A DNA stretch of 64,000 nucleotides from Paenibacillus glacialis (GCF_001637205.1 NZ_LVJH01000070.1:1-64000); one strand, 5' to 3'; shown: positions 36,723 to 46,487, counted from the stretch's first letter. Program-made: numbers and translations. Notes: generated from the sequence alone by a model not told the origin.

Positions 36723-37552
36723 CTACTTGTCTTGTTTTACTTCTTCCATAAACGTCCTAAAGTTTTCGGCGATTTCTTTTGATTTGGTATGGTGTAAATA
36801 ATGTGTTCCTTCAAATGTCAGCACTTTTCCATGTACAGAATCTTTCACTTGCTCTTCATGTAGTGTTGACCATCCTTCAATTGCTGTACTATCCGGTTGT
36901 AAAAAGAATATAACAGAAAGGTTTTTTGGGAATGTTAAATTTTCAGCCGCTTTAAAATTAGGAAGCCTATTTTCTATTTCATTCACAATGGTGGGATTTC
37001 TAAAGTTTTTGAAAGAAAGAATTCTCATTTATTCTTTCGTTTCATCATCAACGGGTAGTGCAGCAAATGGGTCAGCACTTAGTTTCATTATCAATCTGGC
37101 TAAACCTGATTTTTTGAGTAGTGTAATTGTTGTAGATGATATTGGAGATTCAACAACCTTATTACCGTATTGCCTTGGAGCACTGCTATCGATCCCGACA
37201 AATGCACTCACTTCGTGTTCATATTTGTTCACATAATCTAGTCCGTAAATGCCCGCAATGGAGTGACCCATTAGAATATATCGGTCAATTTTAAGACGCT
37301 GTAAAGCTTCATGAATTTCACTTACAATATTTTCTGTGCTTCGTTCCTTATCCGTTCCATCACTTAATCCATAACCAAAAGGCTCAACCACTACGACTTT
37401 GTAAAATGGGAATAACTCTTCTACTAGCGGCTTAAAATCAAGTGCTGGTGTTCCTGTTCCCAAGCAATTTTTTTCATCTTACTAGCTGGTTTTTTGCCTG
37501 TTGTTGTTGTATCCAAGTCCATTTTCTTTACCTCGTGTAATTTCACTCGCAT
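36723..37552 (-). pseudogene. Alpha/beta hydrolase paralogue 4, broken
   Basis: Fourth copy of the hydrolase unit with its own box upstream. It starts like its sisters (ATG 37552, AGGAAAAGATG), but the membrane segment and about 60 residues after KPASKMKKI are deleted with a frame change before GTPALDFKPL. The nucleophile elbow MGHSIAGIYG is intact. At 37029-37031 an in-frame TAA lies between ETKE and MRILSF, exactly where sister copy 2 has CAA (TKEQMRIL), so a C-to-T change explains it. Inactive. Confidence 0.85.
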
Positions 37553-37616
37553 CTTTTCCTGTCGTTATGTCTGTATTGGGCTGCCTTAACGGACCATTAA
37601 GCAAGCATATACGATA

Positions 37617-37671
37617 GAGATGTACTTTCCATGACGACAATATGAACTGAATATATGAACTGAATATGAAC
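37617..37671 (-). promoter_or_regulatory. Shared TTCATA-repeat box, copy 5 (three half-sites)
   Basis: Minus strand carries three TTCATA half-sites (TTCATATTCAG, TTCATATATTCAG, TTCATATTGTC), the last followed by GTCATG and AGTACATCTC. It precedes the broken fourth hydrolase. Confidence 0.65.
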
Positions 37672-37675
37672 AAGT

Positions 37676-37731
37676 AAAAAAAATGCTGCGGCCCACATAC
37701 AAGGAAGTTTGCATGTGGGCCGCAGCAGCAT
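37676..37731 (-). terminator. Terminator of the two-component operon
   Basis: Minus strand ATGCTGCTGCGGCCCACAT ... ATGTGGGCCGCAGCAT, a long perfect stem followed by eight T, about 45 bases after the histidine kinase stop. Confidence 0.85.
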
Positions 37732-37776
37732 GGAGAACGCGGTCTAGTCAATCCGATGGATACCCGGTGAATCTAA

Positions 37777-39144
37777 CTAATCTGTTGGCGTAGTGATTGG
37801 CAAGGTGACAATGAAGGTTGTTCCTTGACCAGGTTCACTTTGCACTCGGATGTCGCCTTGATGAAGCGATACAATCTGTTTAACGATGGCAAGTCCCATC
37901 CCACTCCCGTCAACCTTGCGACTGTGGGAACGATCAGACTTGAAAAATCGCTCAAATATACGCTTCTGGTCCTCAAGGGGGATGCCGATACCGGTGTCAG
38001 ATATTCGGACGGTCACGTTGTTGATATCATGTTGAATGCTCACGTTAATCATGCCGCCATCCTCGGAAAATTTGATGCTATTGCCAATAATATTCGTCCA
38101 TACCTGGTTTAATAACTCATGATCCGCCGTTACTTGTATCGTATCTAAATTAAGCTCAAACTGTAGCCTGCGAGCATTCCATTGCGGCTGAAGCGCAACG
38201 ATGACCCGTCTGATCTGTTCATCAAGGCTAAGTGTGGTCAAACGAAGTTGCTGTGACTGCGATTCCAGCATGCTCAGCTTGAGCAGGCTATCGCTCATTT
38301 TGGACATCCGCTTCGCTTCAGCGATAATAATATCCAGATAACGGCTTCGTTCATGATCTGAGAGACCTACTTGCTTGAGTGCTGAAGCATAACCGGATAT
38401 CGAAGTGAGCGGAGACTGCACCTCGTGCGACACGTTCGTCACGAATTCCCTGCGCATCTGCTCAAGTTGCTTCAAATCGTGCATCATGTCTTCGAAGCTG
38501 CGAGCCAACGTACCCAGCTCACTCGACTGCTTAATATTCAGCTTGACGTTGAAGTCTCCAGCCGCTATCTGCTTGGTTGCTCTTGTCAGTTTTTTGATTG
38601 GCCTTACCAAGAATATAGAGGCAACCAGAATCAATAAGCTTCCTGCGATCAACGAACAGGTTGCAAAGATCATTGCCCAACTGGCGACAAAAGTGGCGGA
38701 AGGGGGGGCGAGGGTTTCCAAAAACATCGCCTTTGTTCCCATTTCTGTTTTCAACGGCAACCCTAAGAGGACCGCAGCAATACCATTTGGCGTGGCTTGA
38801 ACAACGCCGCCATCGATTACCTTTTTTAGCTGCTCCATCGTCACAGGGGCAGACTTGTGTCCGTTAAGCTTTCCGTAAGACTGGAACTGACCCGTTGCTT
38901 CGTAAATTCGAATATGATAGGAATCGAGTAGCTTCATTTCACTTACGAACAAGTCCGCTTCACGTAACGGAAGGGTCTTGTAAATCCGGACAATGTCTTG
39001 GCCAAAGTTACGTAAGTTGATTTGCGCGTTTTCGTTTAATTTATCTTCGAATATCCAAGTGGACGCAAAAAAAGAAATGATCGTACCTGCGATAACGGAG
39101 ACGAGAAATGTCAGGACAACGCGTATATATAAGGATCGGATCAT
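37777..39144 (-). CDS. Sensor histidine kinase
   Basis: 455 residues. Two membrane segments (about 8-30 and 155-180) bracket an extracellular sensing domain. A HAMP domain follows (VRPIKKLTRATKQIA to about 235), then the H-box FVTNVSHEVQSPLTS, an N-box NIIGNSIKFS, and G-boxes DTGIGIP and GSGMGLAIV. All key residues look intact. It overlaps the response regulator stop (ATGA). Adjacency to the hydrolase genes with the TTCATA boxes makes it the likely sensor controlling them. Signal unknown. Confidence 0.88.
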   Translation of the reverse strand: MIRSLYIRVVLTFLVSVIAGTIISFFASTWIFEDKLNENAQINLRNFGQDIVRIYKTLPLREADLFVSEMKLLDSYHIRIYEATGQFQSYGKLNGHKSAPVTMEQLKKVIDGGVVQATPNGIAAVLLGLPLKTEMGTKAMFLETLAPPSATFVASWAMIFATCSLIAGSLLILVASIFLVRPIKKLTRATKQIAAGDFNVKLNIKQSSELGTLARSFEDMMHDLKQLEQMRREFVTNVSHEVQSPLTSISGYASALKQVGLSDHERSRYLDIIIAEAKRMSKMSDSLLKLSMLESQSQQLRLTTLSLDEQIRRVIVALQPQWNARRLQFELNLDTIQVTADHELLNQVWTNIIGNSIKFSEDGGMINVSIQHDINNVTVRISDTGIGIPLEDQKRIFERFFKSDRSHSRKVDGSGMGLAIVKQIVSLHQGDIRVQSEPGQGTTFIVTLPITTPTD

Positions 39145-39815
39145 TCGTATACCTCAAGTCGGTAGCCAAGCCCGCGTACCGTTTCGATCCGAAAATCAGG
39201 TGTCGTTGCGAACCGTTCGCGCAGCCGTTTAATATGTACGTCTATCGTTCGATCATCGCCTGCGTAATCAATACCCCAAATTTGATCGATCAACTGCTCG
39301 CGTGTATAGATTTGTCCGGGTGTTCCAGCGAGCTTATAAAGTAATTCGAACTCCTTGAGTGGCAACGTAAACGACTCCGTCCCTCTCATCACCTTATATG
39401 TCTGTCGATCAAGAATGACGTTACCCAACCCGATCGCCTGCGTAGAGCCAATCCGGAATCGTTTCAGTAGTGCCCCCACACGAGCCGTCAACTCCAACGG
39501 ATCGAATGGTTTCGTCAAATAATCATCCGCCCCAAGTTGGAAACCTTTCACTTTCTCCCATGTTTCGCCTCTCGCAGTCAGCATAAGTAACGGAAGATCA
39601 GGATTGCTTCTTCGGAGCTCCTTGCATAACGTCCAACCGTCCATAATCGGCATCATAATATCGAGCACGACAAGATCGACATGCGTCGAGGCATAGACGG
39701 TCAGTGCTTCCTTGCCGTCGGCAGCTTCGGCTGTTTTGAATCCATCGTTGCGTAGAAACAAACAGACGAGTTCGCGAATGTTCGCATCGTCGTCAGCAAC
39801 CAGTATAGTAGGCAT
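39141..39815 (-). CDS. OmpR-family response regulator
   Basis: 224 residues: receiver domain with acidic pocket ADDD, phospho-Asp in LVVLDIMMPIMDG and Lys in DDYLTKPFDPLEL, then a winged-helix domain ending VRGLGYRLEVYE with recognition helix RTIDVHIKRLRER. The start ATG 39815 follows AAAGAGGG. OmpR-type regulators bind direct repeats at 10-11 base spacing, as in the five TTCATA boxes upstream of the neighbouring hydrolases. No box was found upstream of this gene itself. Confidence 0.88.
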   Translation of the reverse strand: MPTILVADDDANIRELVCLFLRNDGFKTAEAADGKEALTVYASTHVDLVVLDIMMPIMDGWTLCKELRRSNPDLPLLMLTARGETWEKVKGFQLGADDYLTKPFDPLELTARVGALLKRFRIGSTQAIGLGNVILDRQTYKVMRGTESFTLPLKEFELLYKLAGTPGQIYTREQLIDQIWGIDYAGDDRTIDVHIKRLRERFATTPDFRIETVRGLGYRLEVYE

Positions 39816-40034
39816 CGGTTCCCTCTTTCCCTGTTTTCCATCCCATATAGTAATAACCATTATACTATAAATAATTTGAAACATAGAATAACTTGGATAG
39901 ATAGAACAGAAAAAGACTACATGAGACCTGTCACCATGCTACTGACGTTCGAACCGCCGTGGTTTAATATGCCGTAAAAAATGTTTAAGACGGGAATCAC
40001 CAATATCCATAACCATGGTTTAAACTCAGCCATT

Positions 40035-40583
40035 TTACCTTTCACCCGTTGAGGCTCCCTTTTGACAGACATAAATAAATGCCGGTGGAACGTTCATAGG
40101 GACAAACAGAATCTCCTTGATTTCAAAATTATCGCTTAGCTGTTGTTTCATCTGTAAGGAGTATTGAAAAGTAATAAACAAGCCGCCGGGCTTAAGTGAT
40201 AATCGGATTTGCTCGATTAACCGATCTCTCATCGGTTTAGGGAAGTTATAAAAGGGAAGCCCTCTTAAAACGCAGTCGAGTTGAACGACATCTTCTTGTT
40301 CCAAGGCAGATTGGATTTCATAGCCATCCGTATAACATGTGAATTTTGGGAATTGATGTTGCAATTTCTTTTACAGATAGGAGTCTTTTTCAAAGAGAAC
40401 AACTTTGGTACCTTTACTGACGACAGCTTGATTGTATTTCGTGATTGCCCCCGTACCCGTACCAAGCTCGGCAGCGGCGTGCAATTAGTTCCATGGAACA
40501 GCATCAAGCATTTTTTTGGCTAAATATTTGGAGCTCGGGGTCACAATCCCGATTTGTCCTGGCGAATGTATATTGAATGCCAT
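40035..40583 (-). pseudogene. SAM-dependent methyltransferase with two in-frame stops
   Basis: A single open frame of 182 codons from ATG 40583 (after GGGAGG), interrupted by two TAA codons at 40485-40487 and 40371-40373. The sequence is of the phospholipid N-methyltransferase (PmtA) kind: SPGQIGIVTPSSKYLAKKM, motif I AELGTGTGAITK, and LRGLPFYNFP. Because frame is kept throughout, the lesions are point nonsense changes. Probably inactive unless stops are suppressed. Confidence 0.8.
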
Positions 40584-40745
40584 ATTAGGTTGCCTCCCTT
40601 GTTTAACACTTCTTATGCTAGCTAATCAATCTGCAGATAAAGTGAGGGAGATCCTGAATTTATTCTGAAGAATTGCTTGCCAAGGGGTTCATCATTCCTC
40701 CCTATGCGCACTCCCCCGAATACTCATGATGGTAGACTATTCACA

Positions 40746-40780
40746 AAAAAGAACCCCCAGGGCAATCCCCCGAGGGCTCT
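40746..40780 (-). terminator. Terminator after spoVIF
   Basis: Minus strand GAGCCCTCGGGGG-att-gCCCTGGGGGTTC-type stem followed by TTTTTT, 17 bases after the spoVIF stop. Confidence 0.8.
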
Positions 40781-40796
40781 ACGCGTTAAGTATGAA

Positions 40797-41084
40797 CTAC
40801 CGAAACATACCCCATAGCTTAATAAGATGAAAGGTATTATTAGGATCAATGCGTTGACTTAAGACAAAACGGACAATTTGTTCTTCTTCGGCAGATGTAA
40901 ACTTCTCGTTCAATACACTTCCTATGGACTTCACTAATCGCTGTACCTTGGGACCATTTTGTAAATCCTGTTTAGTAATGCCATCAAGGAGACCTTTGAC
41001 ACGCTCTTTCAAAGCTGAATTTTTCATTTTAAGCTTAATCCGCTCTACTAACTGCGGGCTGATTCCATACTGCTGATAACCCAA
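40797..41084 (-). CDS. spoVIF: Stage VI sporulation protein F
   Basis: 95 residues starting MGYQQYGISPQLVERIK and ending FHLIKLWGMFR, the typical SpoVIF family. In Bacillus the protein affects late spore-coat gene expression under the mother-cell sigma factor. It is a monocistronic gene with its own terminator, just downstream of recG in opposite-free orientation. Its presence marks the organism as a spore former. Confidence 0.85.
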   Translation of the reverse strand: MGYQQYGISPQLVERIKLKMKNSALKERVKGLLDGITKQDLQNGPKVQRLVKSIGSVLNEKFTSAEEEQIVRFVLSQRIDPNNTFHLIKLWGMFR

Positions 41085-41147
41085 AGATAGGCACCTCCCG
41101 TCAATTCAATCTTTCCCAGTATATGACGGCAGGTTTGTCCAATGTGC

Positions 41148-43208
41148 CTAATCAATCAGATTTTCTTGGAAAACCTCTTCCTGTTGTAGATAACGGCGAA
41201 GTGGCTCATACGAGGAGGATGTCCAAAAAGAAGCATCACCCACCAACACAGCCACATCATCCCGAGCCTGCTCCAACACGGCGAAATCACTCACCATATC
41301 CGCAAGGCGAAATTCAGGTAACCCACTTTGTTTCGTGCCGAAGAAATCTCCAGGTCCACGTAAATCAAGATCGCGGCGAGATACTTCGAAGCCGTCATCG
41401 GTCTCCGTCATAACCCTCATCCGTTCTTGTCCTACTTCAGACTTGGGATCAGCAATTAATATACAGAATGAAGCATGCGCCCCACGCCCTACACGTCCCC
41501 TTAGCTGATGCAACTGAGAGAGTCCAAACCGGTCAGCATCCATAATAATCATGAGCGTAGCATTAGGAACATCGACCCCAACTTCTACGACCGTAGTTGA
41601 TACAAGTAAATGCACTTCATTGTTATTGAAAGCCTGCATGATTTCTTCCTTCTCCGCAGGTGTCATTCGACCGTGCAATATACCTACACGATAGGTTGGA
41701 AAGGCTTGTTGCATCTGAATATGAAGATCAATCACATTCTGCACGTCTATCTTCTCTGATTCCTCAATCAACGGACAGATCAGATAAGCCTGCCGACCTT
41801 GATCTACTTCTTTGGAGATAAATCCAAGCACCCGGTCCATCAGGCTATGCTTCACCCAATACGTAGTAATCGGTATACGCCCCTTAGGACGCTCCGTAAT
41901 GGTGGAGACATCCATATCACCAAACGCTGTAATCGCTAGCGTACGGGGGATCGGTGTCGCTGTCATCGTCAATACATCTGGGTTATAGCCTTTACGACGT
42001 AACACGCTACGCTGATTAACGCCAAATCGATGCTGCTCATCCGTGACAACTAATCCTAGATCGCGGAAGAATACCTCATCTTGAATCAACGCATGTGTCC
42101 CTACGACGACATCAATCATTCCCATTTGCAATGATGCCAGTAGATCCTTACGTTTACGTCCCGTCACACTGCCCGTCAGTAGGCCAACTGAAATTCCAAA
42201 AGGTTCAAACAAACGGACTAATGATCGCAAATGTTGCTCTGCTAATATCTCAGTAGGTACCATCAGTGCACCTTGGAGTCCTGAACGTACTGTTGTATAA
42301 AGAGCAATGGCTGCGATAATTGTTTTCCCTGATCCAACATCACCTTGAAGCAATCGATTCATGCAATACGTCGCTCGCATATCATGTAAGATTTCCAGTT
42401 CTACTTTCTTCTGAGCATCGGTCAACTCAAAAGGTAGGCTTCTTACAAATTCACGTACGACGGCATTCTGCACCGTATGTACTATGCCATCCATTCGGCC
42501 TCTAGTTACCGCTCGATAAGCCTGCATCTTCAACTGAAACAAGAACAACTCCTCATACACCATCCGCTGTCTGCCTTGCTGTCCTTCCTTGGTATCCTCG
42601 GGTAGATGAATAATAGAAATAGCCTGCTTACGCGGCAACATTTTATACTTTTGCAGGATATCATGAGGAAGAATCTCTGGGATCATATCGCCATATTGTA
42701 CTAGCGCTTGTGCGATGATTTTACGAATCCACGTCTGCGTGATATTAGCCCCTATAGAATAAACGGGCTGTAGCGTACCACCTCGCTTCACGCCTTGATC
42801 CGGGAACTCCGAATCTGACACGGTCAGCTGCATTCGCTGCTGTTCCCATTTGCCATTCAATATAATCTCACGGCCCGCGATCAATTGATCACGTAGAAAT
42901 TGACGGTTGAACCATGTCGCTGTAAACATCCGCTCTTCAGCCATCATCTTGCAACTTAAGCGTGATTTACCACCATACCGTTGCATGACAGGTGTCCCTA
43001 TCACCTTAGCCTGAATGGTGATTTTATCTCCGCTCTTCACGTCACTTAAAGAACGTAGACGGTAGTCTTCATAACGATAAGGATAATACTCTAATAAATC
43101 TTTAACCGTAAAAATGCCAAAGGCGTGAAGCTCTCCTTCTTTAAGAGCACTCACGCCGCGAACCTGTTTAACTGAAATTTCATCCAAATGAAGGTTCATA
43201 TTCATCAT
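41148..43208 (-). CDS. recG: ATP-dependent DNA helicase RecG
   Basis: 686 residues. N-terminal wedge/OB domain (about 60-160, KVIGTPVMQRYGGKSRL), helicase motifs Walker A LLQGDVGSGKT, Walker B VVTDEQHRFG, motif III TMTATPIPRTL, motif VI QLRGRVGRG and the RecG-specific C-terminal TRG region GPGDFFGTKQSGLPEF. It drives fork regression and Holliday-junction migration. It sits downstream of degV with a 12-base gap, an order kept in many Bacillales. Confidence 0.95.
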   Translation of the reverse strand: MMNMNLHLDEISVKQVRGVSALKEGELHAFGIFTVKDLLEYYPYRYEDYRLRSLSDVKSGDKITIQAKVIGTPVMQRYGGKSRLSCKMMAEERMFTATWFNRQFLRDQLIAGREIILNGKWEQQRMQLTVSDSEFPDQGVKRGGTLQPVYSIGANITQTWIRKIIAQALVQYGDMIPEILPHDILQKYKMLPRKQAISIIHLPEDTKEGQQGRQRMVYEELFLFQLKMQAYRAVTRGRMDGIVHTVQNAVVREFVRSLPFELTDAQKKVELEILHDMRATYCMNRLLQGDVGSGKTIIAAIALYTTVRSGLQGALMVPTEILAEQHLRSLVRLFEPFGISVGLLTGSVTGRKRKDLLASLQMGMIDVVVGTHALIQDEVFFRDLGLVVTDEQHRFGVNQRSVLRRKGYNPDVLTMTATPIPRTLAITAFGDMDVSTITERPKGRIPITTYWVKHSLMDRVLGFISKEVDQGRQAYLICPLIEESEKIDVQNVIDLHIQMQQAFPTYRVGILHGRMTPAEKEEIMQAFNNNEVHLLVSTTVVEVGVDVPNATLMIIMDADRFGLSQLHQLRGRVGRGAHASFCILIADPKSEVGQERMRVMTETDDGFEVSRRDLDLRGPGDFFGTKQSGLPEFRLADMVSDFAVLEQARDDVAVLVGDASFWTSSSYEPLRRYLQQEEVFQENLID

Positions 43209-43220
43209 CTACACCTCAAT

Positions 43221-44078
43221 TCAAGTGGGCCATATAAATACAGCGATAGTTCCTGTGCCCACATGACTGCCTACGACAGAACCGACGTTCGTTAACACGA
43301 CTTCTTCCAGCTTGTAATGACATGAGAGTTCTTCCAAAAATTCCTCAGCCGAAGCAGGGTTTGCTGTATGACCCACCGCCACATTTATTTTTTCAATATT
43401 ACCTAGGTCCTGTTGAAATAATTCAATCATTCGTGCAACAGCTTTTTTACGACCTCTTACCTTCTCAACGGGATAGATAACGCCTTCTTGGTCAATGGAG
43501 AGAATGGGTTTAATGTTAAGTAACGTCCCAAAAAGGGCTGCCGCTTTACCGATTCTCCCTCCCTTTTGCAAGTATTCTAACGTATCTACAAGAAAGTAAA
43601 GCTTACGACCCTTACGCATTTGTTCGACCGCTACGACGATATCCTCTACAGCTATACCTTGACTAGCAAGACGAGCCGCTTGTACAACCAGTAGACCGAA
43701 ACCATAAGAGGCCGAAAGAGAATCAACAATCGTAAGATCCACGTTCTCATTCATCATAGATTTAGCGATAAGTGCAGATTGATAAGTCCCGCTTAATGCG
43801 GAGGAAATATGAATAGAAAGAATGGATGCACCTGGATACTCCTGTTGAATTTCCTCGTACACCCGCACATAATCCGCAGGAGAAGGCTGCGATGTCGTTG
43901 GCAACTGCTCAGCCTTCCCTAACCGTTCATAAAATTCTTTCGCCGAAATCTCCACTCCGTCTAGAAAAGACTCGTCTCCAAACTGCAAACGAAGCGGAAC
44001 AACGTGAATACCATGACTCTTTGCTAGCTCTTCTGGAATATCAGATGTACTATCCGTGACAATAACGGTATGTGTCAA
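43221..44078 (-). CDS. DegV family fatty-acid-binding protein
   Basis: 285 residues with THTVIVTDSTSDIP at the start, the SQPSPADY lipid-cradle motif and ISSALSGTYQSA. DegV (FakB-type) proteins present fatty acids to FakA for phosphorylation. TTG 44078 is chosen because GAGGGGGG precedes it by 7 bases; a longer frame to 44111 lacks a site and homology. The FakA gene is directly upstream, so the pair form a fatty-acid kinase unit. Confidence 0.9.
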   Translation of the reverse strand: MTHTVIVTDSTSDIPEELAKSHGIHVVPLRLQFGDESFLDGVEISAKEFYERLGKAEQLPTTSQPSPADYVRVYEEIQQEYPGASILSIHISSALSGTYQSALIAKSMMNENVDLTIVDSLSASYGFGLLVVQAARLASQGIAVEDIVVAVEQMRKGRKLYFLVDTLEYLQKGGRIGKAAALFGTLLNIKPILSIDQEGVIYPVEKVRGRKKAVARMIELFQQDLGNIEKINVAVGHTANPASAEEFLEELSCHYKLEEVVLTNVGSVVGSHVGTGTIAVFIWPT

Positions 44079-44115
44079 AGAAATCCCCCCTCTTACATGT
44101 ATACATGACAAATAT

Positions 44116-45891
44116 TTAAGACTCTACTGAAAATAGATAGTAATAAATAGGCTGTCCACCCTCATGAATCTCTACTTCGGCTTTAGGATACGTTTCCTCC
44201 AACCAAGCGCTCAGTTGTGCTGTCATTTCTGGGTTAGCTTCTTCACCTGTAAGTACAGTCACAATCTCATCATTATTCACCAGCATTTCGGAAAGTAAGC
44301 TTTGGCAAGTACCGAGTAAATCGGCGTTAGCCGTTACAATCTTCGAATTCTGAATACCAATATATTGTCCTGCCTTAATCTCTATCTCGTCAATGACAGT
44401 ATCTCTAATCGCATGAGTAACCTGACCCGACTTCACATGTGCAATAGCTGCCAACATATTCTCCGTATTGACATCTGTACTTTCTTCTTCTAAAAAGGCA
44501 AAAGCAGCTGCCATTCCTTGAGGTATGCTTTTACTTGGAATAACCGTTACACTGCGTTCTCCCTCCAGCAATTCCCGTGCTTGCTGTGCTGCCAATACAA
44601 TATTGGAGTTGTTCGGCAGTATATAAATATGTTGCGCGGAGATCGCAGAAATCGCATTCACGAAATCCTCTGTACTGGAGTTCATGGTTTGTCCACCAGA
44701 GAGAATAGCGTCTACACCCAAGCTCGTGAAAATATCTGAAATACCTTCTCCAGAAGACACCGCAATGAAACCATAAGGAGCCAATTCATCCGCAGGAGGT
44801 TCAACTGATACTGGTGTTGGGACCTCTTCATTCATTGGAATATCAGCAAAGATCTCTGGCATTGGGGAACTATCCACCCCGGATGAGAGTAAATCACGAT
44901 GCTGTTCACGCATATTCAAGATATGAATTTGCGTAATTTCTCCGTATTTCAAAGCCAAATTCAGAACTTCACCCGGAGTCTTGGAATGCACGTGAACTTT
45001 AATGATCTCATCATCAGGAATCACGATAATGGAATCTCCATTTATTGACAACAACTTCCGGAATTGTTCTTCATCAAATAGACTGCCTTGTACCTCTCCA
45101 AGCTGACGGTTAATAAAGAATTCCATATCGTATAGAAACTCAATGTCTTCCGTTTCTAATCGTGATTGAGCACTCATAGGAATGTCCAAGCTCCGCTTAC
45201 CTACCTGAATCGGTGATTGATTTACAATCGGAGCTTGGATTGTTGACTGTTGCTCCGCTAATTTAAGCCCAGTGCCGTACTTTAAATGTTGTAGAAATCC
45301 TTCATAAATGTAAACAAGACCCTGTCCACCGGAATCCACTACGCCTACTTGCTTAAGTATCGGCAATAGTTCTGGCGTCTGGGATAGTGTTTCTTTCGCT
45401 TGCATAAGTACTTGTTCCATCAACTCTATGATATCGTTGGTTCGTCTGGCGAAGTGTACAGCATGTTTAGCAGCTTCCTTAGATACCGTGAGGATTGTAC
45501 CCTCAACAGGCTTAACTACGGCCTTATATGCCGTCTCAACGCCAACCTGCAAGGCCGCAGCGAATTGTTGCGTGTTCAGTTCTTGATATGGTGCTGCATA
45601 GCGCCCAAATCCACGAAATAATTGAGATAGAATGACGCCCGAATTACCACGTGCTCCCATGAGGAGCCCTTTAGATAATACCCCCGAGTTATGTCCTATA
45701 GATTCAGAATTATTCTTCTTTAATTCAGTAACACCCGCAGTCATCGTCAAATTCATGTTTGTTCCCGTGTCTCCATCTGGTACTGGAAATACATTAAGGG
45801 TATTAACATGCTCTGCATGTTGCTGCAGTTGCTCCGCTCCGAGTAACACCATTGCGGCAAAATCTGTTCCATTTAAAGTACGCATACTCAA
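44116..45891 (-). CDS. fakA: Fatty-acid kinase catalytic subunit (DAK2/YloV family)
   Basis: About 591 residues. The N-terminal DhaL/DAK2 domain has NVFPVPDGDTGTNMNLTM and GARGNSGVILSQLFRG, and the C-terminal half is the FakA middle/C-terminal domain (ILPNNSNIVLAA, PSKSIPQGMAA). It phosphorylates FakB-bound fatty acids for membrane lipid synthesis. The start is TTG 45891 (LSMRTLNG aligns with MSIRTLDG of B. subtilis YloV) after AAGGGG. The neighbouring Asp23-family gene (yloU) found next to it in B. subtilis was not seen here. Confidence 0.92.
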   Translation of the reverse strand: MSMRTLNGTDFAAMVLLGAEQLQQHAEHVNTLNVFPVPDGDTGTNMNLTMTAGVTELKKNNSESIGHNSGVLSKGLLMGARGNSGVILSQLFRGFGRYAAPYQELNTQQFAAALQVGVETAYKAVVKPVEGTILTVSKEAAKHAVHFARRTNDIIELMEQVLMQAKETLSQTPELLPILKQVGVVDSGGQGLVYIYEGFLQHLKYGTGLKLAEQQSTIQAPIVNQSPIQVGKRSLDIPMSAQSRLETEDIEFLYDMEFFINRQLGEVQGSLFDEEQFRKLLSINGDSIIVIPDDEIIKVHVHSKTPGEVLNLALKYGEITQIHILNMREQHRDLLSSGVDSSPMPEIFADIPMNEEVPTPVSVEPPADELAPYGFIAVSSGEGISDIFTSLGVDAILSGGQTMNSSTEDFVNAISAISAQHIYILPNNSNIVLAAQQARELLEGERSVTVIPSKSIPQGMAAAFAFLEEESTDVNTENMLAAIAHVKSGQVTHAIRDTVIDEIEIKAGQYIGIQNSKIVTANADLLGTCQSLLSEMLVNNDEIVTVLTGEEANPEMTAQLSAWLEETYPKAEVEIHEGGQPIYYYLFSVES

Positions 45892-46165
45892 GTGAGAGAT
45901 CCCCTTCCTAGCTTGATACACCAACAACTGGCATCTTTATTTATATTTTATTTAATAACACTACAGTCACAATCGAATTTACGTTCTTTCATTCATCAAT
46001 CAAAGATCTATAAATTTTTTCCGATGTGTCCACCCCTCGGGTCTATGTTGTCAATCAAGAGAAAACCCTATCACACCAGCTTAATTCACTCGTATTTATA
46101 CGTTTAATATTGACTATATAATATTGTACTATAAGAACCAAAAGAAATAAATGTTTTTAGGATGG

Positions 46166-46195
46166 TTGACTAAGCATTTTTTGCTGTGATAGAAT
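46166..46195 (+). promoter_or_regulatory. Sigma-A-type promoter of rpmB
   Basis: TTGACT (46166-46171) and TAGAAT (46190-46195) separated by 18 bases, about 50 bases upstream of the rpmB start. AAGGAGGTG is the ribosome-binding site. Confidence 0.75.
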
Positions 46196-46244
46196 ATATA
46201 AGTATTGTTTTATGCAGGTGTATTGGAACAAGGAGGTGTAATCT

Positions 46245-46433
46245 ATGTCTCGCAAATGTTATATTACAGGTAAAAAACCAGGCACTGGTAACCATGTATC
46301 TCACGCCAACAACCGCAATCGTCGTACTTGGGGCGTTAACGTTCAAAAAGTTCGTATTTTGGTGGATGGTAAACTAAAACGCGTCTACGTTAGTACTCGT
46401 GCTTTGAAGTCAGGTAAAGTCACTCGCGCCTAA
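46245..46433 (+). CDS. rpmB: Ribosomal protein bL28
   Basis: 62 residues, [20 protein letters not shown] to [10 protein letters not shown], fully typical length. It is the zinc-free form, since only one Cys is present. It is the only confident plus-strand gene of the core block and is flanked by its own promoter and terminator. It is divergent from fakA, as in B. subtilis. Confidence 0.97.
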   Translation: MSRKCYITGKKPGTGNHVSHANNRNRRTWGVNVQKVRILVDGKLKRVYVSTRALKSGKVTRA

Positions 46434-46454
46434 TATCTACAACAGCATATAAGC

Positions 46455-46487
46455 AAAAAGCACCTTGTTTTCATCAGGTGCTTTTTT
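46455..46487 (+). terminator. rpmB terminator
   Basis: AGCACCT (46459-46465) pairs with AGGTGCT (46476-46482) and is followed by six T. Confidence 0.9.

Noticed and set aside
37482-37751. 89-codon minus-strand frame upstream of hydrolase copy 4
   Set aside because: It covers the promoter box and terminator of neighbouring units in a frame without homology.
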